From an uncultured Bacteroidales bacterium (GTDB lineage Bacteria > Bacteroidota > Bacteroidia > Bacteroidales > WCHB1-69): DNA of 37,470 bases. Where the stretch lies: positions 1 through 37,470 of the forward strand of contig CAMJPH010000015.1 of the NCBI GenBank assembly GCA_946407715.1, read 5' to 3'. A program made the position numbers and the translations under genes. A model generated the notes under the pieces. It did no database searches. It was not told the DNA's origin and worked only from the letters and a program-made list of their open reading frames with translations. Of this stretch, positions 25,955-34,205 are shown one piece after another; within the stretch, counting starts at the first letter, position 1; every line of letters begins with the position of its first letter.

Positions 25955-25971
25955 AGCGATTTTTACGGCGG

Positions 25972-25979
25972 CAAAGGTA
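25972..25979 (-). promoter_or_regulatory. -7 box of the second flippase gene
   Basis: TACCTTTG on the minus strand, 18 bases before the ATG, matches TAnnTTTG. Confidence 0.7.
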
Positions 25980-26002
25980 CACAAATTACGAATACCCCTC
26001 TA

Positions 26003-26032
26003 TTTGCAATTTGCGAAAAAAGACTATCTTTG
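26003..26032 (+). promoter_or_regulatory. Promoter of the glycosyltransferase gene
   Basis: TTTG at 26003-26006 and TATCTTTG at 26025-26032, with an 18-bp spacer, form the most complete -33/-7 promoter in the window. It is divergent from the flippase promoter, and the two -7 boxes are about 45 bases apart. Confidence 0.75.
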
Positions 26033-26051
26033 CCCGCTCAAAAATGATGAT

Positions 26052-27185
26052 ATGTTGATTGTCCACATCCCCTCTTGGTTTCCCATACCGGAAAAGCCGT
26101 TAAACGGAAACTTCATCTCCCGGCACATTGAATCGCTGGGTGACCGTGTGCAATCGGTCATCCTGCACCACGTCCATCCAGGCTTCACCCCTACCCTGCC
26201 CCAAAACGCCACCTTGTTCCCTGTGGAAGTAAGCACTGCGAACAAACTGAAGCTCTTCAACGCATACAGTTCCGCTTTCAAGCAGTTGATCAAGGCTTAC
26301 GGACGGCCTGACATCATTCACCTGCACGTGGTATTGCCGATGGGGCCCGTGGCGGTGAGACTAAGCCGACAGTTCCGCATCCCTTTGATTGTCAGCGAAC
26401 ACTGGACAGGCTATCTGCCCATGAACCGTCCGAAGCTCTCCCTCGCGGAACGCATCATCTTGCGTCACACGTTCCGTCATGCCAACCACATCACAGCCGT
26501 ATCCCAAGACCTGCTCAACAACATTGCCGCCACCGTGCCCACCGCAGCAAAAAAGCCCCAAACCGTGGTCGGCAACGTGGTGGACACCAACCTGTTCGGC
26601 CTCAAGGATAGCCTGCAGCAGACAAGTAAAAAACAAATCCTGCACGTTTCCACTTTGGAAAATGATGCGAAAAACATTATGGGCATCCTACGTGCCGTGG
26701 ATGCGTTGAAGAAACAGCGCGACGACTTCGAACTCAATATTGTCCACGATTTCTGGAACATTCTGGCGGAAACCTTTGTCCGGGAACGCGGCTTGGAATC
26801 AATTGTACACTTTTTAGGACGGAAATCCTCCGGCGAAATCGCAGGATTACTGCAACAGGCCGACTTTTTCCTGCTGTTCTCCAACTACGAAAACCAGCCG
26901 TGTGTGCTATTAGAGTCGTTCAGCACCGGCACACCAGTGGTGACAACTCCCGTGGGCGGCATCCTTGAAATCACCAATGAAAACAACGCCGTCATCGTCA
27001 CCCCGAAAGACGAAGTTCAACTTGTTGAAAAACTGGATTATATGCTGGACAAAAGCAAACAGTTCAATTCCGAAATCATCCGAAAACAGGCAGAAGAGAT
27101 TTGTTCACCCGATGTCATCGGCAACAAGTGGACGGAAATTTACCGCAATGTCGTAGAGACGCAAAATTTTGCGTCTTTGCCCTAA
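26052..27185 (+). CDS. GT4-family glycosyltransferase
   Basis: The 377-residue protein is a retaining GT-B glycosyltransferase of family 4. The N-terminal domain starts at MLIVHIPSWFPIPEKPLNGNF, and SEHWTGY lies in the donor-acceptor cleft. The C-terminal domain carries the EX7E motif: E280 and E288 in ENQPCVLLE. TPVGGILEI follows. The reading frame is open well upstream (to 25557), but that part overlaps the divergent flippase gene on the other strand; the ATG at 26052 is 20 bases after the promoter box. The enzyme probably adds a hexose to a surface glycan together with the flippases and methyltransferase; the sugar is unknown. The last 11 residues, VVETQNFASLP, are encoded by a palindromic repeat. 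The stop overlaps the convergent MgtC-like gene by 4 bases. Confidence 0.9.
   Translation: MLIVHIPSWFPIPEKPLNGNFISRHIESLGDRVQSVILHHVHPGFTPTLPQNATLFPVEVSTANKLKLFNAYSSAFKQLIKAYGRPDIIHLHVVLPMGPVAVRLSRQFRIPLIVSEHWTGYLPMNRPKLSLAERIILRHTFRHANHITAVSQDLLNNIAATVPTAAKKPQTVVGNVVDTNLFGLKDSLQQTSKKQILHVSTLENDAKNIMGILRAVDALKKQRDDFELNIVHDFWNILAETFVRERGLESIVHFLGRKSSGEIAGLLQQADFFLLFSNYENQPCVLLESFSTGTPVVTTPVGGILEITNENNAVIVTPKDEVQLVEKLDYMLDKSKQFNSEIIRKQAEEICSPDVIGNKWTEIYRNVVETQNFASLP
27153..27178. repeat. Palindromic GTAGAGACG element inside the end of the glycosyltransferase gene
   Basis: AGACGCAAAATTTTGCGTCT at 27157-27176 is a perfect 20-bp palindrome, preceded by GTAG, giving the head GTAGAGACG shared with the element at 12411. 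It encodes the last residues of the glycosyltransferase and lies just before two overlapping convergent stop codons. Confidence 0.8.
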
Positions 27186-27844
27186 GAAATCTGCACCAGT
27201 TCCACCTTTTCGAAATTCTTTAGAATTGAGTTGATACCCTTGACGTTATCATATCGTTTCATCCGTATCTCCAAGCTAACCAGCATTTTGCCGTTGTTTT
27301 CCTCTGCAGACTTGTGCATCTCATAGTTCAGCACAGTGATTTTTTCCTGACGGAGCTTTTCCAAAATCTCCGTTATCACGCCATATTCTTCAACAAGGAA
27401 TGTGATGTGGCGTTCTTTTTGAGAAAAATAAGGCAGATAGACATTGATCAATCCCAACGACACAAGCACGATAACGGTGGTGACGGCGGCGATAATGAAC
27501 ATTCCGTTGCCGCAGGCAAGCCCGATGGCGGCGGTGACCCAGAGGCCGGCGGCAGTCGTCAGCCCGCGCACCATCTGTTTCTGCAGAATGATAGTGCCCG
27601 CACCTATGAAACCAATACCCGTAACCACCTGAGAAGCAATACGCGACGGGTCGAAACTCACATGGTCGCGATCCAACATGAAATCGAAGCCATAAACGGA
27701 GATAATCATGAACAGGCAGGCTCCGAGCGCTACCAAAAGGTGCGTCCGAATACCTGCTTCCTTAGCATGATATTCACGCTCGAAGCCGATGACCGCCCCC
27801 AAAAACGTGGCCGTTAACAGCCGTATAATGAAAACGCTCACCAT
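27182..27844 (-). CDS. MgtC/SapB-family membrane protein
   Basis: The 220-residue protein has the MgtC/SapB N-terminal membrane domain (about 1-145) with the conserved GFEREYHAKEAGIRTHLLVALGACLF and the GIGFIGAGTI, MVRGLTTAAGLWVTAAIGLACG segments. A soluble C-terminal ACT-like region (about 150-220) follows. Family members affect magnesium stress tolerance and virulence in other bacteria; the exact activity is debated. The gene lies 6 bases after the lipoprotein gene upstream in the operon and overlaps the convergent glycosyltransferase stop by 4 bases. Confidence 0.9.
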   Translation of the reverse strand: MVSVFIIRLLTATFLGAVIGFEREYHAKEAGIRTHLLVALGACLFMIISVYGFDFMLDRDHVSFDPSRIASQVVTGIGFIGAGTIILQKQMVRGLTTAAGLWVTAAIGLACGNGMFIIAAVTTVIVLVSLGLINVYLPYFSQKERHITFLVEEYGVITEILEKLRQEKITVLNYEMHKSAEENNGKMLVSLEIRMKRYDNVKGINSILKNFEKVELVQIS

Positions 27845-27850
27845 AAATCA

Positions 27851-28909
27851 CTATCTATCAGAAAACTCGGGAGAATTTCGGTAAAAATCAAAATTCAACC
27901 GCCGGGTGAGAGGACTGAGTACCAAAGTGTCTTCACTATGTCCTGTTGTATTTTCCATTATCAAATCTTTGTAAGAAAAACTGCGGGAAGCAAATAAACC
28001 ATACGCAGATTTATTTTCGGAAATAAAATTGGTGTACTCCAAAGAATTTTGCACAACGCTACTGCTTGGAGTCGCCACTTCCCTGTATGTCAAATAGTTA
28101 TTGTCGCCTGCCCAAACAGTCAGACGAATACAACGATAGGGATTCCCATCAATTGCATCTATATAACGTGTGACAGATGGATTGGTTTCGATTGCTTGAA
28201 TGATTGTGGTGAAAAAAGTTTTGGGAATGAATGAATTAAACGTCACTTCTGAAGTGGATGTGGCTTTAATATAATCCCCGTTAAGCCTTTTTGTCAATTG
28301 TTTGTGTTCTATCGTTCCTGTGGCATTATCAACCTCTATGTAGTAAAAAGTGAGGTAAATATCATACATGGCTGCATTTTCAGCTTGGAAGAACTTGATT
28401 GTATAGGGTTGACTAAGATTCATATTCCAATCATACCTTGGATTCGAAATGTTGAAGTCACCCACAATCAATGTCTCCGCATACACTTCATCCCCCGTAG
28501 TGCTGCGATCAATCACCAACCGGTAAACCGCCTCTTTGTCCAACTGCCAATCCGAATAGTAGAGCAACTGCTTCGGATTCGGGAAGTACCCCTCCCCCTG
28601 CGGGATAGCCGTTGTGGTGTCAAGTACCGCACTGCGCACAATCTTGCCGTTACGATACTCTTCCAGCCGGACCTCTATCGAATCGACCGGATAATAAACA
28701 TTGTCCCATTTTCCTGCCTCGGTGAGAGCATTCTGGTCTGTGATGAATCCACGATAAACCTTGAAATAATGAGTATCATCATTGGGATTCAAAATTCCAT
28801 AAGAAATGGTAATATCCTTGAAATCAGCTGTCAAATCAATATCCTTGCATTGTGTGAGCAACAAGCCCGCAAACGCGCAGAACAATATTATAGAAACTTT
28901 ATTCTTCAT
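27851..28909 (-). CDS. Lipoprotein of the DUF4249 type (probable)
   Basis: The 352-residue protein begins with a lipoprotein signal whose lipidated Cys is residue 21 (LLLTQC). The mature part is beta-rich, with motifs such as YGILNPNDDTHYFKVYRGF near the N-terminus and LTVWAGDNNYLTYREVATP near the C-terminus. The layout recalls DUF4249 lipoproteins, which Bacteroidota often encode next to outer membrane barrel proteins, but the assignment is tentative. It follows the barrel gene by 2 bases and precedes the MgtC-like gene by 6 bases, so the three are probably transcribed together. Confidence 0.65.
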   Translation of the reverse strand: MKNKVSIILFCAFAGLLLTQCKDIDLTADFKDITISYGILNPNDDTHYFKVYRGFITDQNALTEAGKWDNVYYPVDSIEVRLEEYRNGKIVRSAVLDTTTAIPQGEGYFPNPKQLLYYSDWQLDKEAVYRLVIDRSTTGDEVYAETLIVGDFNISNPRYDWNMNLSQPYTIKFFQAENAAMYDIYLTFYYIEVDNATGTIEHKQLTKRLNGDYIKATSTSEVTFNSFIPKTFFTTIIQAIETNPSVTRYIDAIDGNPYRCIRLTVWAGDNNYLTYREVATPSSSVVQNSLEYTNFISENKSAYGLFASRSFSYKDLIMENTTGHSEDTLVLSPLTRRLNFDFYRNSPEFSDR

Positions 28910-28911
28910 TT

Positions 28912-29718
28912 TTATTCATTATAATTCGGAATCTCGCGCAGCCATTTGGTACCCATGACCTGACCATATTTGTTGACGCGAGTGTTTTTGTAAAACTTCT
29001 CATTTATATAATAAATAAGTCGCGCAGAAAGCATATTGTTGTGATACTTATGGGTCTCCAATACGGGAGGTGAATTTGGGTCGTTCAAAACATACGCGAA
29101 CTGCGCCTCGCGAATGGGAACCAGTGAGTATTCATAACGAAGATTCAGGTTCAAGTTCTTGTACAAACGAATGTTGACATCGGCAATTACCGACCAGTCG
29201 CTCTTTTTGTAGGTACCAGAACGAGCATTGATTGTACGGGTGTAGCCGTTATAGACCTCATGGGCACGCACCAAACGGCTCCAAGCGAAACCGAGCCCGA
29301 ATGTGCAACCTGAATAGCGTTCCTCATAATGCACCATCACGGGAATCTGCACATAGTCAAGGGAAATGTTGCATTTCACCGTTGAATCAAACGGCACCGA
29401 CCAGTCCACATCCGTGAACATAGAGGGAGCATAATTGTCCAAGTTGAAATAGCCCGGATTGCAATGTTTAACCGATCCTTTCATGGAATAGAGCATCTCT
29501 ATGGAAACCTGCCAAGTCTGCTTTCTGTTCACGGGAACCGTCAGGCCCAATCCGCCGTTAAAGCCGACCTTATAGAACCCATGCACATCATCACCCTCAA
29601 TCTGCGCAAAATTGACACCAGCTACAACAGATCCTATAAACCGTTGGGCTTCAACATTTTGTATCAAAAAAGCACAAAACGCGAAACTCATCAAAATTCG
29701 TATGATGCTATTTTTCAT
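28912..29718 (-). CDS. Outer membrane beta-barrel protein
   Basis: The 268-residue protein has a signal peptide (about 1-24, ending VEAQ). The mature sequence alternates hydrophobic and polar residues, with repeated motifs such as GFNGGLGLTVPV, YVQIPVMVHYE and NLNLNLRYEYSL. This is typical of the small outer-membrane barrel domain (PF13568 type) common in Bacteroidota. The protein ends in a charged tail (TKWLREIPNYNE) after the last strands. First gene of the barrel-lipoprotein-MgtC operon. Confidence 0.78.
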   Translation of the reverse strand: MKNSIIRILMSFAFCAFLIQNVEAQRFIGSVVAGVNFAQIEGDDVHGFYKVGFNGGLGLTVPVNRKQTWQVSIEMLYSMKGSVKHCNPGYFNLDNYAPSMFTDVDWSVPFDSTVKCNISLDYVQIPVMVHYEERYSGCTFGLGFAWSRLVRAHEVYNGYTRTINARSGTYKKSDWSVIADVNIRLYKNLNLNLRYEYSLVPIREAQFAYVLNDPNSPPVLETHKYHNNMLSARLIYYINEKFYKNTRVNKYGQVMGTKWLREIPNYNE

Positions 29719-29738
29719 TCTTTACAAAATTTGCACTG

Positions 29739-29746
29739 CGAAAATA
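29739..29746 (-). promoter_or_regulatory. Variant -7 box of the barrel-lipoprotein-MgtC operon
   Basis: TATTTTCG on the minus strand deviates from TAnnTTTG by one base, 21 bases before the ATG. The same variant lies upstream of the glutathione peroxidase gene. Confidence 0.45.
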
Positions 29747-29841
29747 CATTTTTTAATGGATAATAGACAACAACTCATAAAACGAACTGTTATTGAACAT
29801 CTTTCTATTTCACGCCTTCCAGCAATACATTAAACCAAGAA

Positions 29842-31068
29842 CTACGCCTCGTCCACCAGCTTCTTGAAGAAGCTGGCTCGCGCTGCGCCTTCGCCGGTGT
29901 TGAGGAGCACGGTCTCGCCATTGCGGATCTGCCCTTCCTCCAGGGCTTTGTAGAAGCCGGCCAGACATACAACTGAGGCGGGTCCGAAGTAGATGCCGCG
30001 CTCGTCCTTGACGATTTTGCCGTATTTCGCCAGCTCGCTCTCCTTCACACGCAGGAACGTGCCGCCGCTCTTGCGCACGATGGGCGCGACAATGGGATAC
30101 ATGCCCGGATTGCCGGCGGAAAGGATGGAAACCATGGTCTGCGGATTCGGGATGACGGGATAGTCCTTCTCGTAACCTTCTGGGAATCCGGCCTTCACGG
30201 CACTCTCCCACCCCTGCACCATCGGGTCGCAGGTGTCCTGCTGGATCAGCAACATACGGGGCATCTTGGTTTCCGGGAAGGTGGTCTGTAGGTCACGGAT
30301 ACCCTTGTCGAGGGCGATGGGACCCGTGCCGCCAGCAACCGCCTGCACATACACATCCGGCATCTTGCCCAACTGACGAAGGTACTCGAAGACCATCGTC
30401 TTTTTGGCCTCTACACGGATAGGGTCGATATTGCCAGTGGAAATCAGCACGTTGTTCTTCTCGTGGAAGTCGTTGGCTTCCTTCTTGGCATCACCGTAGT
30501 TGCCGTCGCACACGACCACGTTCTGTCCGTAAGAGCGGATGGCCGCAACGGAATCGGGACAAGCGTCATGCGGCATGAAGACCGTGAACTTGATGCCGGC
30601 CTCGGCCAAATAACGAGCGTACGCCGTGGCGGTGTTGCCCGTGGAAGCCACGCAGAACTCCTTCACGCCGTTCTCCTTGAACAAAGAAGCTGCCAACGAA
30701 GCGGCAATGTCCTTGAAGGTGTTGCTTCCGCCGTTCAGGTCGTTGCGATAGACCATCACCTTACAGTCAACGCCATATTTCTCACGAGCGTATTTCTCCA
30801 AGAAATCCCACTCCTCAATCGGAATGGCACCCTCGCCCAAAGAGACGATGTTCTTCTCGTCCATCACGGGCAGGAAGTCGAAATAGTGGTAGAAGTTCTC
30901 AGGATGATGCTCCGGTTTCGTCAGCTCCGTTATCTTGTGATAATCAGCCGAATAGACGACATCGGCACGTTTGCAGCCGCACTTGCACTGCTGGCTCTGC
31001 GAAAACCAAGTGGCAAAGTCGGGAATGACTTCGCCACATTGTGTACATTTCAGGTGGTATTTGCTCAT
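29842..31068 (-). CDS. Threonine-synthase-like PLP enzyme, candidate cysteate synthase
   Basis: The 408-residue protein is a fold type II PLP enzyme related to threonine synthase. An N-terminal zinc-ribbon-like segment has C8, C11, C28, C30 and C32. The Schiff base Lys is probably K119 in GGSNTFKDIAAS, the PLP phosphate loops are STGNTATAYA (about 142-151) and GGTGP (246-250), and a C-terminal GPASVVCLAGFYKAL is visible. In Methanosarcinales a threonine synthase relative is a cysteate synthase, which makes cysteate from phosphoserine and sulfite. The gene directly upstream in the same direction encodes an oxoamine synthase close to cysteate acyltransferases, so cysteate synthase is the favoured role. 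A normal threonine synthase is the alternative, but thrA and thrB are absent here. Probably cotranscribed with the acyltransferase across an 83-bp hairpin-rich spacer. Confidence 0.72.
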   Translation of the reverse strand: MSKYHLKCTQCGEVIPDFATWFSQSQQCKCGCKRADVVYSADYHKITELTKPEHHPENFYHYFDFLPVMDEKNIVSLGEGAIPIEEWDFLEKYAREKYGVDCKVMVYRNDLNGGSNTFKDIAASLAASLFKENGVKEFCVASTGNTATAYARYLAEAGIKFTVFMPHDACPDSVAAIRSYGQNVVVCDGNYGDAKKEANDFHEKNNVLISTGNIDPIRVEAKKTMVFEYLRQLGKMPDVYVQAVAGGTGPIALDKGIRDLQTTFPETKMPRMLLIQQDTCDPMVQGWESAVKAGFPEGYEKDYPVIPNPQTMVSILSAGNPGMYPIVAPIVRKSGGTFLRVKESELAKYGKIVKDERGIYFGPASVVCLAGFYKALEEGQIRNGETVLLNTGEGAARASFFKKLVDEA

Positions 31069-31073
31069 ACTTT

Positions 31074-31142
31074 GACTTTTGACTTAGACTTAAAACTTAG
31101 ACATAGACTTAGGACTTAGACTAGTCTATGTCTAAGTCTATG
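31074..31142. repeat. Repeats and large hairpin between the two candidate sulfonolipid genes
   Basis: Tandem GACTTAG/ACTTAGA units run from 31074. An inverted repeat, CATAGACTTAG at 31102-31112 with CTAAGTCTATG at 31132-31142, encloses a further palindrome (TAGACTAGTCTA at 31117-31128). The hairpin could act as an attenuator or an RNA processing site between the genes. Confidence 0.75.
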
Positions 31143-31151
31143 TTATAGTTA

Positions 31152-32414
31152 CTATTTAATCAGCGCCATATCCGGCATCGGTTTGTCGTACTCGCCACGA
31201 GCCAGGCGTTCCTTGATGTCGCGGAAAGCAGCCAACGTGCGCTCCACATCCTCCATGCTGTGGGCAGCGGTGGGGATGATGCGGAAGATGAGCATTCCCG
31301 GAGGAATGACAGGATACGTGACGATTGAGCAGAAGATGTTGTAGTTCTCGCGCAGATCGACAGCGATGTTGGCGGCCTGATCGACACCGCAATAGAGGTG
31401 TACAGGAGTGACGCACGCCTCGGCGGGTCCGATCTCATAGCCGAGGTCGCGGAAACCTTTCTGCAAAGCGCGGGTGATTTTCCACAGTTGGGCTCTCAGA
31501 CGGTCGCCTTCTTCGCTGCGGATGATCTCAAGACGTTTCAGACAGCCGACCACGATGGGCATCGGGAGCGATTTGGCGTACATCTGGGAGCGCATGTTGT
31601 AACGCAAGACATTGATGATGCTCTTTTCCGTCGCAACGAAGCCGCCGATAGTGGCCATTGACTTCGCGTAAGCACCGATATAGACATCGATGTCGTCCAT
31701 CACACCGAAATGCTCGGAGGTGCCTCTTCCGTGAGGGCCCATGGCTCCGAAACCGTGAGCGTCGTCGATGAGGATGCGGAACGGGTATTTTTTCTTGAGA
31801 GCCGCAATCTGGTCGAGGATGCCGAGTGCGCCAGTCATGCCGAACACGCCTTCGGTGATCAGCAGCACGCCGCCTCCCTGCTCGTCGGCGATTTTGCAAG
31901 CATTGCCGAGAATACGCTCGCAATCCACGATGTCGTTGTGACGGAACTTGAAGCTCTTGCCGAGGTGCAAACGGATACCGTCGCGCAGACAAGCATGCGC
32001 TTCCGCGTCATAGACAATGACATCGCGTCTGCAAACCAACGAGTCAATGGTGGACATGATGCCTTGATAGCCGAAGTTGAACTCGAAAGCAGCCTCCTTA
32101 TGCTCGAAGTCGGCCAATTCACGCTCCAGTTGTTCGTGGAGAGCGGTCTGGCCGGTCATCATACGGCTGCCCATCGGATAGGCCATGCCCCAGCGGGCGG
32201 CACCTTCCGCGTCGGCCTTGCGCACCTCGGGATGGTTAGCCAAACCGAGGTAGTTGTTGAGGCTCCAGCAAAGCACCTCTTTGCCGTTGAAACGCATGTG
32301 CGGACCCAGCTCGCCTTCCAACTTCGGGAATGCGAAATAGCCGTCAATTTTCTCGCGGTACTGCCCGATCGGACCACCGGATGACTCTTTTATTCTTTCG
32401 AAAATGTCTTTCAT
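31152..32414 (-). CDS. Alpha-oxoamine synthase, candidate cysteate C-fatty acyltransferase
   Basis: The 420-residue protein is a fold type I PLP enzyme of the oxoamine synthase family, which joins an amino acid to an acyl thioester with loss of CO2. The Schiff base Lys is K251 (AYAKSMATIGGF); D217, D218 and H220 are in DDAHGFG, and H140 is in DAEAHAC. The N-terminus (MKDIFERIKE, GYFAFPKLEG) and YPMGSRMMTG match what I recall of flavobacterial cysteate acyltransferases, not the shorter Bacteroides serine palmitoyltransferase that starts differently. The product would be 3-keto-capnine from cysteate and acyl-ACP. KBL (threonine breakdown) is unlikely because no threonine dehydrogenase is nearby. 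No consensus promoter is seen directly upstream, so the gene may be read from further up. Confidence 0.75.
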   Translation of the reverse strand: MKDIFERIKESSGGPIGQYREKIDGYFAFPKLEGELGPHMRFNGKEVLCWSLNNYLGLANHPEVRKADAEGAARWGMAYPMGSRMMTGQTALHEQLERELADFEHKEAAFEFNFGYQGIMSTIDSLVCRRDVIVYDAEAHACLRDGIRLHLGKSFKFRHNDIVDCERILGNACKIADEQGGGVLLITEGVFGMTGALGILDQIAALKKKYPFRILIDDAHGFGAMGPHGRGTSEHFGVMDDIDVYIGAYAKSMATIGGFVATEKSIINVLRYNMRSQMYAKSLPMPIVVGCLKRLEIIRSEEGDRLRAQLWKITRALQKGFRDLGYEIGPAEACVTPVHLYCGVDQAANIAVDLRENYNIFCSIVTYPVIPPGMLIFRIIPTAAHSMEDVERTLAAFRDIKERLARGEYDKPMPDMALIK

Positions 32415-32524
32415 ATTATTGTTGATTTACTTGTTTATTATTTCTTGTTTTGGAAAAATGCTCTTTTGTGGGGTTTCGTTATAAGACGTAAGACTTTAGA
32501 CTTTTTTTATAGCCTTATACGTAT

Positions 32525-32566
32525 CTCAAGTCTCAAGTCTTCAGTCTCAAGTCTCAAGTCTCACTC
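32525..32566. repeat. Heptanucleotide array containing the stop codon of the TlpA gene
   Basis: Six 7-mers: CTCAAGT, CTCAAGT, CTTCAGT, CTCAAGT, CTCAAGT, CTCACTC. The minus-strand TGA stop of the next gene (32561-32563) is in the last unit. The 146-bp gap 32415-32560 otherwise contains the 5' region of the acyltransferase gene. Confidence 0.85.
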
Positions 32567-34090
32567 TCCTTTCCGTTTCGCCTCTTCCATCTTTTCGTAC
32601 TCCTCCAAGAACTGCGGGATGTTGGACATCTCAATCCGTTTGTTGAGGATGATTTCGTGACGGCTGTTAAGGATGAACATGGCAGGATTGCCCATCTCGT
32701 AGATGTTGAAATACTCGAGGTAGTCCATGTTGCCCTTGTTGCCCCCGACCTGGATCCAAGGATAGTTGTTCTCCTTCACATACCTTTTCCAGCGGTCAGT
32801 ATCGGAATCGTTACCGACGGCATAGACCTCGAAATTACGCTTGCCCAAGGCCTGCAGCGAATCATATACCGCACGGAGTTTCTTGGATTCCTTCTTACAA
32901 GTCGGACAATCGGGATCATAGAACCAGAGAATCGTGTAAGGCTTGTTTATTCTGTACGATGAATGCCACTTGGTCATATCATCCGTCAAGGTGGTGTCAG
33001 GAATGAAGAGTTCGGGAGCGATTTTCCCGATAAGAATGGGTTCTATACGTTTGATACGCTTCTGATACTTTGCCAAGACATCCTCGTCAAGCCAGTAGCA
33101 TTTCCCCTCCAGTTGGTTGGTTTTGGCAATATGATAGAACACCGCGTCATGCCCGATCACCTTGCTGGTCTCGAACTGGTATGAGAGCCAGTCGCAGCAA
33201 TAATGGTACATGAACGTGTCCTTCTCCGTCTTCTTCAAGAAAATATCGATGTATTTGTTGATGGTGTCGGTTTCCTGATGGTAGAGGAATTTCAGGAAAT
33301 ATTCCTTCAATTTAGGTTCAAAGGAAGGTATATAGATGAAACGATGGTCACCCAAATCAAAATTGTCCCAATAATGCAGACGATAATAGGCGGCCTGTGC
33401 CTGATAGTCTGTCGTGCCATCCTCCTTTTTAAACTCCGGGACATCAACGTTCTGATAGGATTTCTGCATCTTGGAGAAGAGGTAATTCGGATTCTTGGCG
33501 ATCAGCTCCTCGATGAAAGCGGTCATCTCGTCATTAATTCCGGCCAGCTTCTCCTTATAATAGTTGGCGCTGTCGGCGTTCCCCGCTTCGTCAAACTCCT
33601 TGCGTTTCTTGGACCATTCGTTAGCCAACTGCGATGCCTGGGCGGTCTTTTTCTGGAAACGCAACATCTCCGCATTTTCCGGCGAGTTCTTCACTGAAAA
33701 GTTCTCCGGATTCATCGTGGTGTCCAAGTTGTACTCGAAGTGCTGATTGTTGTCGAGGATGAAGTTAAGATACAGCTTCTTATCCATCGAAACCAGCGAA
33801 TACATGCCGTCATCATAGCGGTCGGTGCCCTTAAACACAAATTTACCCTTCGCTGCGGGTTTCACGGAATCCTTGAGAATCAGCTTTTCATTGTAATGGA
33901 TCACCAAATAGACCAATGTGTCTTTCGCGTCTTTGACGTTGAAAATCAGCTCATGACCGTCCTTGTCGCGGTAATTGGCCGGATTGTTCTTCGACTTCTG
34001 CAGGTTCTTCGGCACATCGTTCTGGGCTGATATTCCAGAAACGCCTATGAAGAAACTGGACAACAACAGAAGAATAAACGTTTTTTTCAT
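32561..34090 (-). CDS. Exported TlpA-type thioredoxin (DUF4369/DUF5106 layout)
   Basis: The 509-residue protein has a signal peptide (about 1-22), a beta-sandwich N-terminal region (about 45-125), a long helical middle part (140-350) and a thioredoxin domain from about 352. The redox motif is DPDCPTC (C395, C398), preceded by YTILWFYD. The layout fits the Bacteroidota proteins with DUF4369 and DUF5106 domains. The cis-Pro segment is GNPAMFIL. It probably acts on disulfides in the periplasm. It follows the similar gene at 34197 by 106 bases, and the pair precedes the sulfonolipid genes. The last codons lie in a heptamer array. Confidence 0.87.
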   Translation of the reverse strand: MKKTFILLLLSSFFIGVSGISAQNDVPKNLQKSKNNPANYRDKDGHELIFNVKDAKDTLVYLVIHYNEKLILKDSVKPAAKGKFVFKGTDRYDDGMYSLVSMDKKLYLNFILDNNQHFEYNLDTTMNPENFSVKNSPENAEMLRFQKKTAQASQLANEWSKKRKEFDEAGNADSANYYKEKLAGINDEMTAFIEELIAKNPNYLFSKMQKSYQNVDVPEFKKEDGTTDYQAQAAYYRLHYWDNFDLGDHRFIYIPSFEPKLKEYFLKFLYHQETDTINKYIDIFLKKTEKDTFMYHYCCDWLSYQFETSKVIGHDAVFYHIAKTNQLEGKCYWLDEDVLAKYQKRIKRIEPILIGKIAPELFIPDTTLTDDMTKWHSSYRINKPYTILWFYDPDCPTCKKESKKLRAVYDSLQALGKRNFEVYAVGNDSDTDRWKRYVKENNYPWIQVGGNKGNMDYLEYFNIYEMGNPAMFILNSRHEIILNKRIEMSNIPQFLEEYEKMEEAKRKGE

Positions 34091-34129
34091 ATTTCTATAC
34101 TAATTTGTTTATCGTTTTATTACTACCCC

Positions 34130-34160
34130 GCCCTTCGGGCACCCCTTCTAAAAGAAGGGG
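34130..34160. repeat. Tandem GC-rich hairpins
   Basis: GCCCTTCGGGC at 34130-34140 and CCCCTTCT(AAA)AGAAGGGG at 34142-34160 are two adjacent perfect hairpins, the first with a UUCG-like loop. They lie between two TlpA-type genes. There is no long T tract, so an RNA-stabilising role is as likely as termination. Confidence 0.75.
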
Positions 34161-34181
34161 AATGGTCCTTCGACCGTTTTT

Positions 34182-34205
34182 CATCGCATCATCGTCTCAT
34201 CGCAT
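34182..34205. repeat. 8-bp tandem repeat containing a stop codon (CATCGCAT type)
   Basis: CATCGCAT at 34182, CATCGTCT at 34190 and CATCGCAT at 34198 form three 8-bp units. The minus-strand TGA stop of the next gene lies at 34197-34199 within the repeat. Confidence 0.7.

Noticed and set aside
25557..26051. N-terminal extension of the glycosyltransferase
   Set aside because: It overlaps the flippase gene and both divergent promoters, and the GT4 fold begins at MLIVHIPSW.
30463..31119. 218-residue open frame on the plus strand
   Set aside because: Shadow of the threonine-synthase-like gene.
31152..32414. 2-amino-3-ketobutyrate CoA ligase or Bacteroides-type serine palmitoyltransferase
   Set aside because: No threonine dehydrogenase is nearby, and the N-terminal sequence fits the cysteate acyltransferase type better. 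Not fully excluded.
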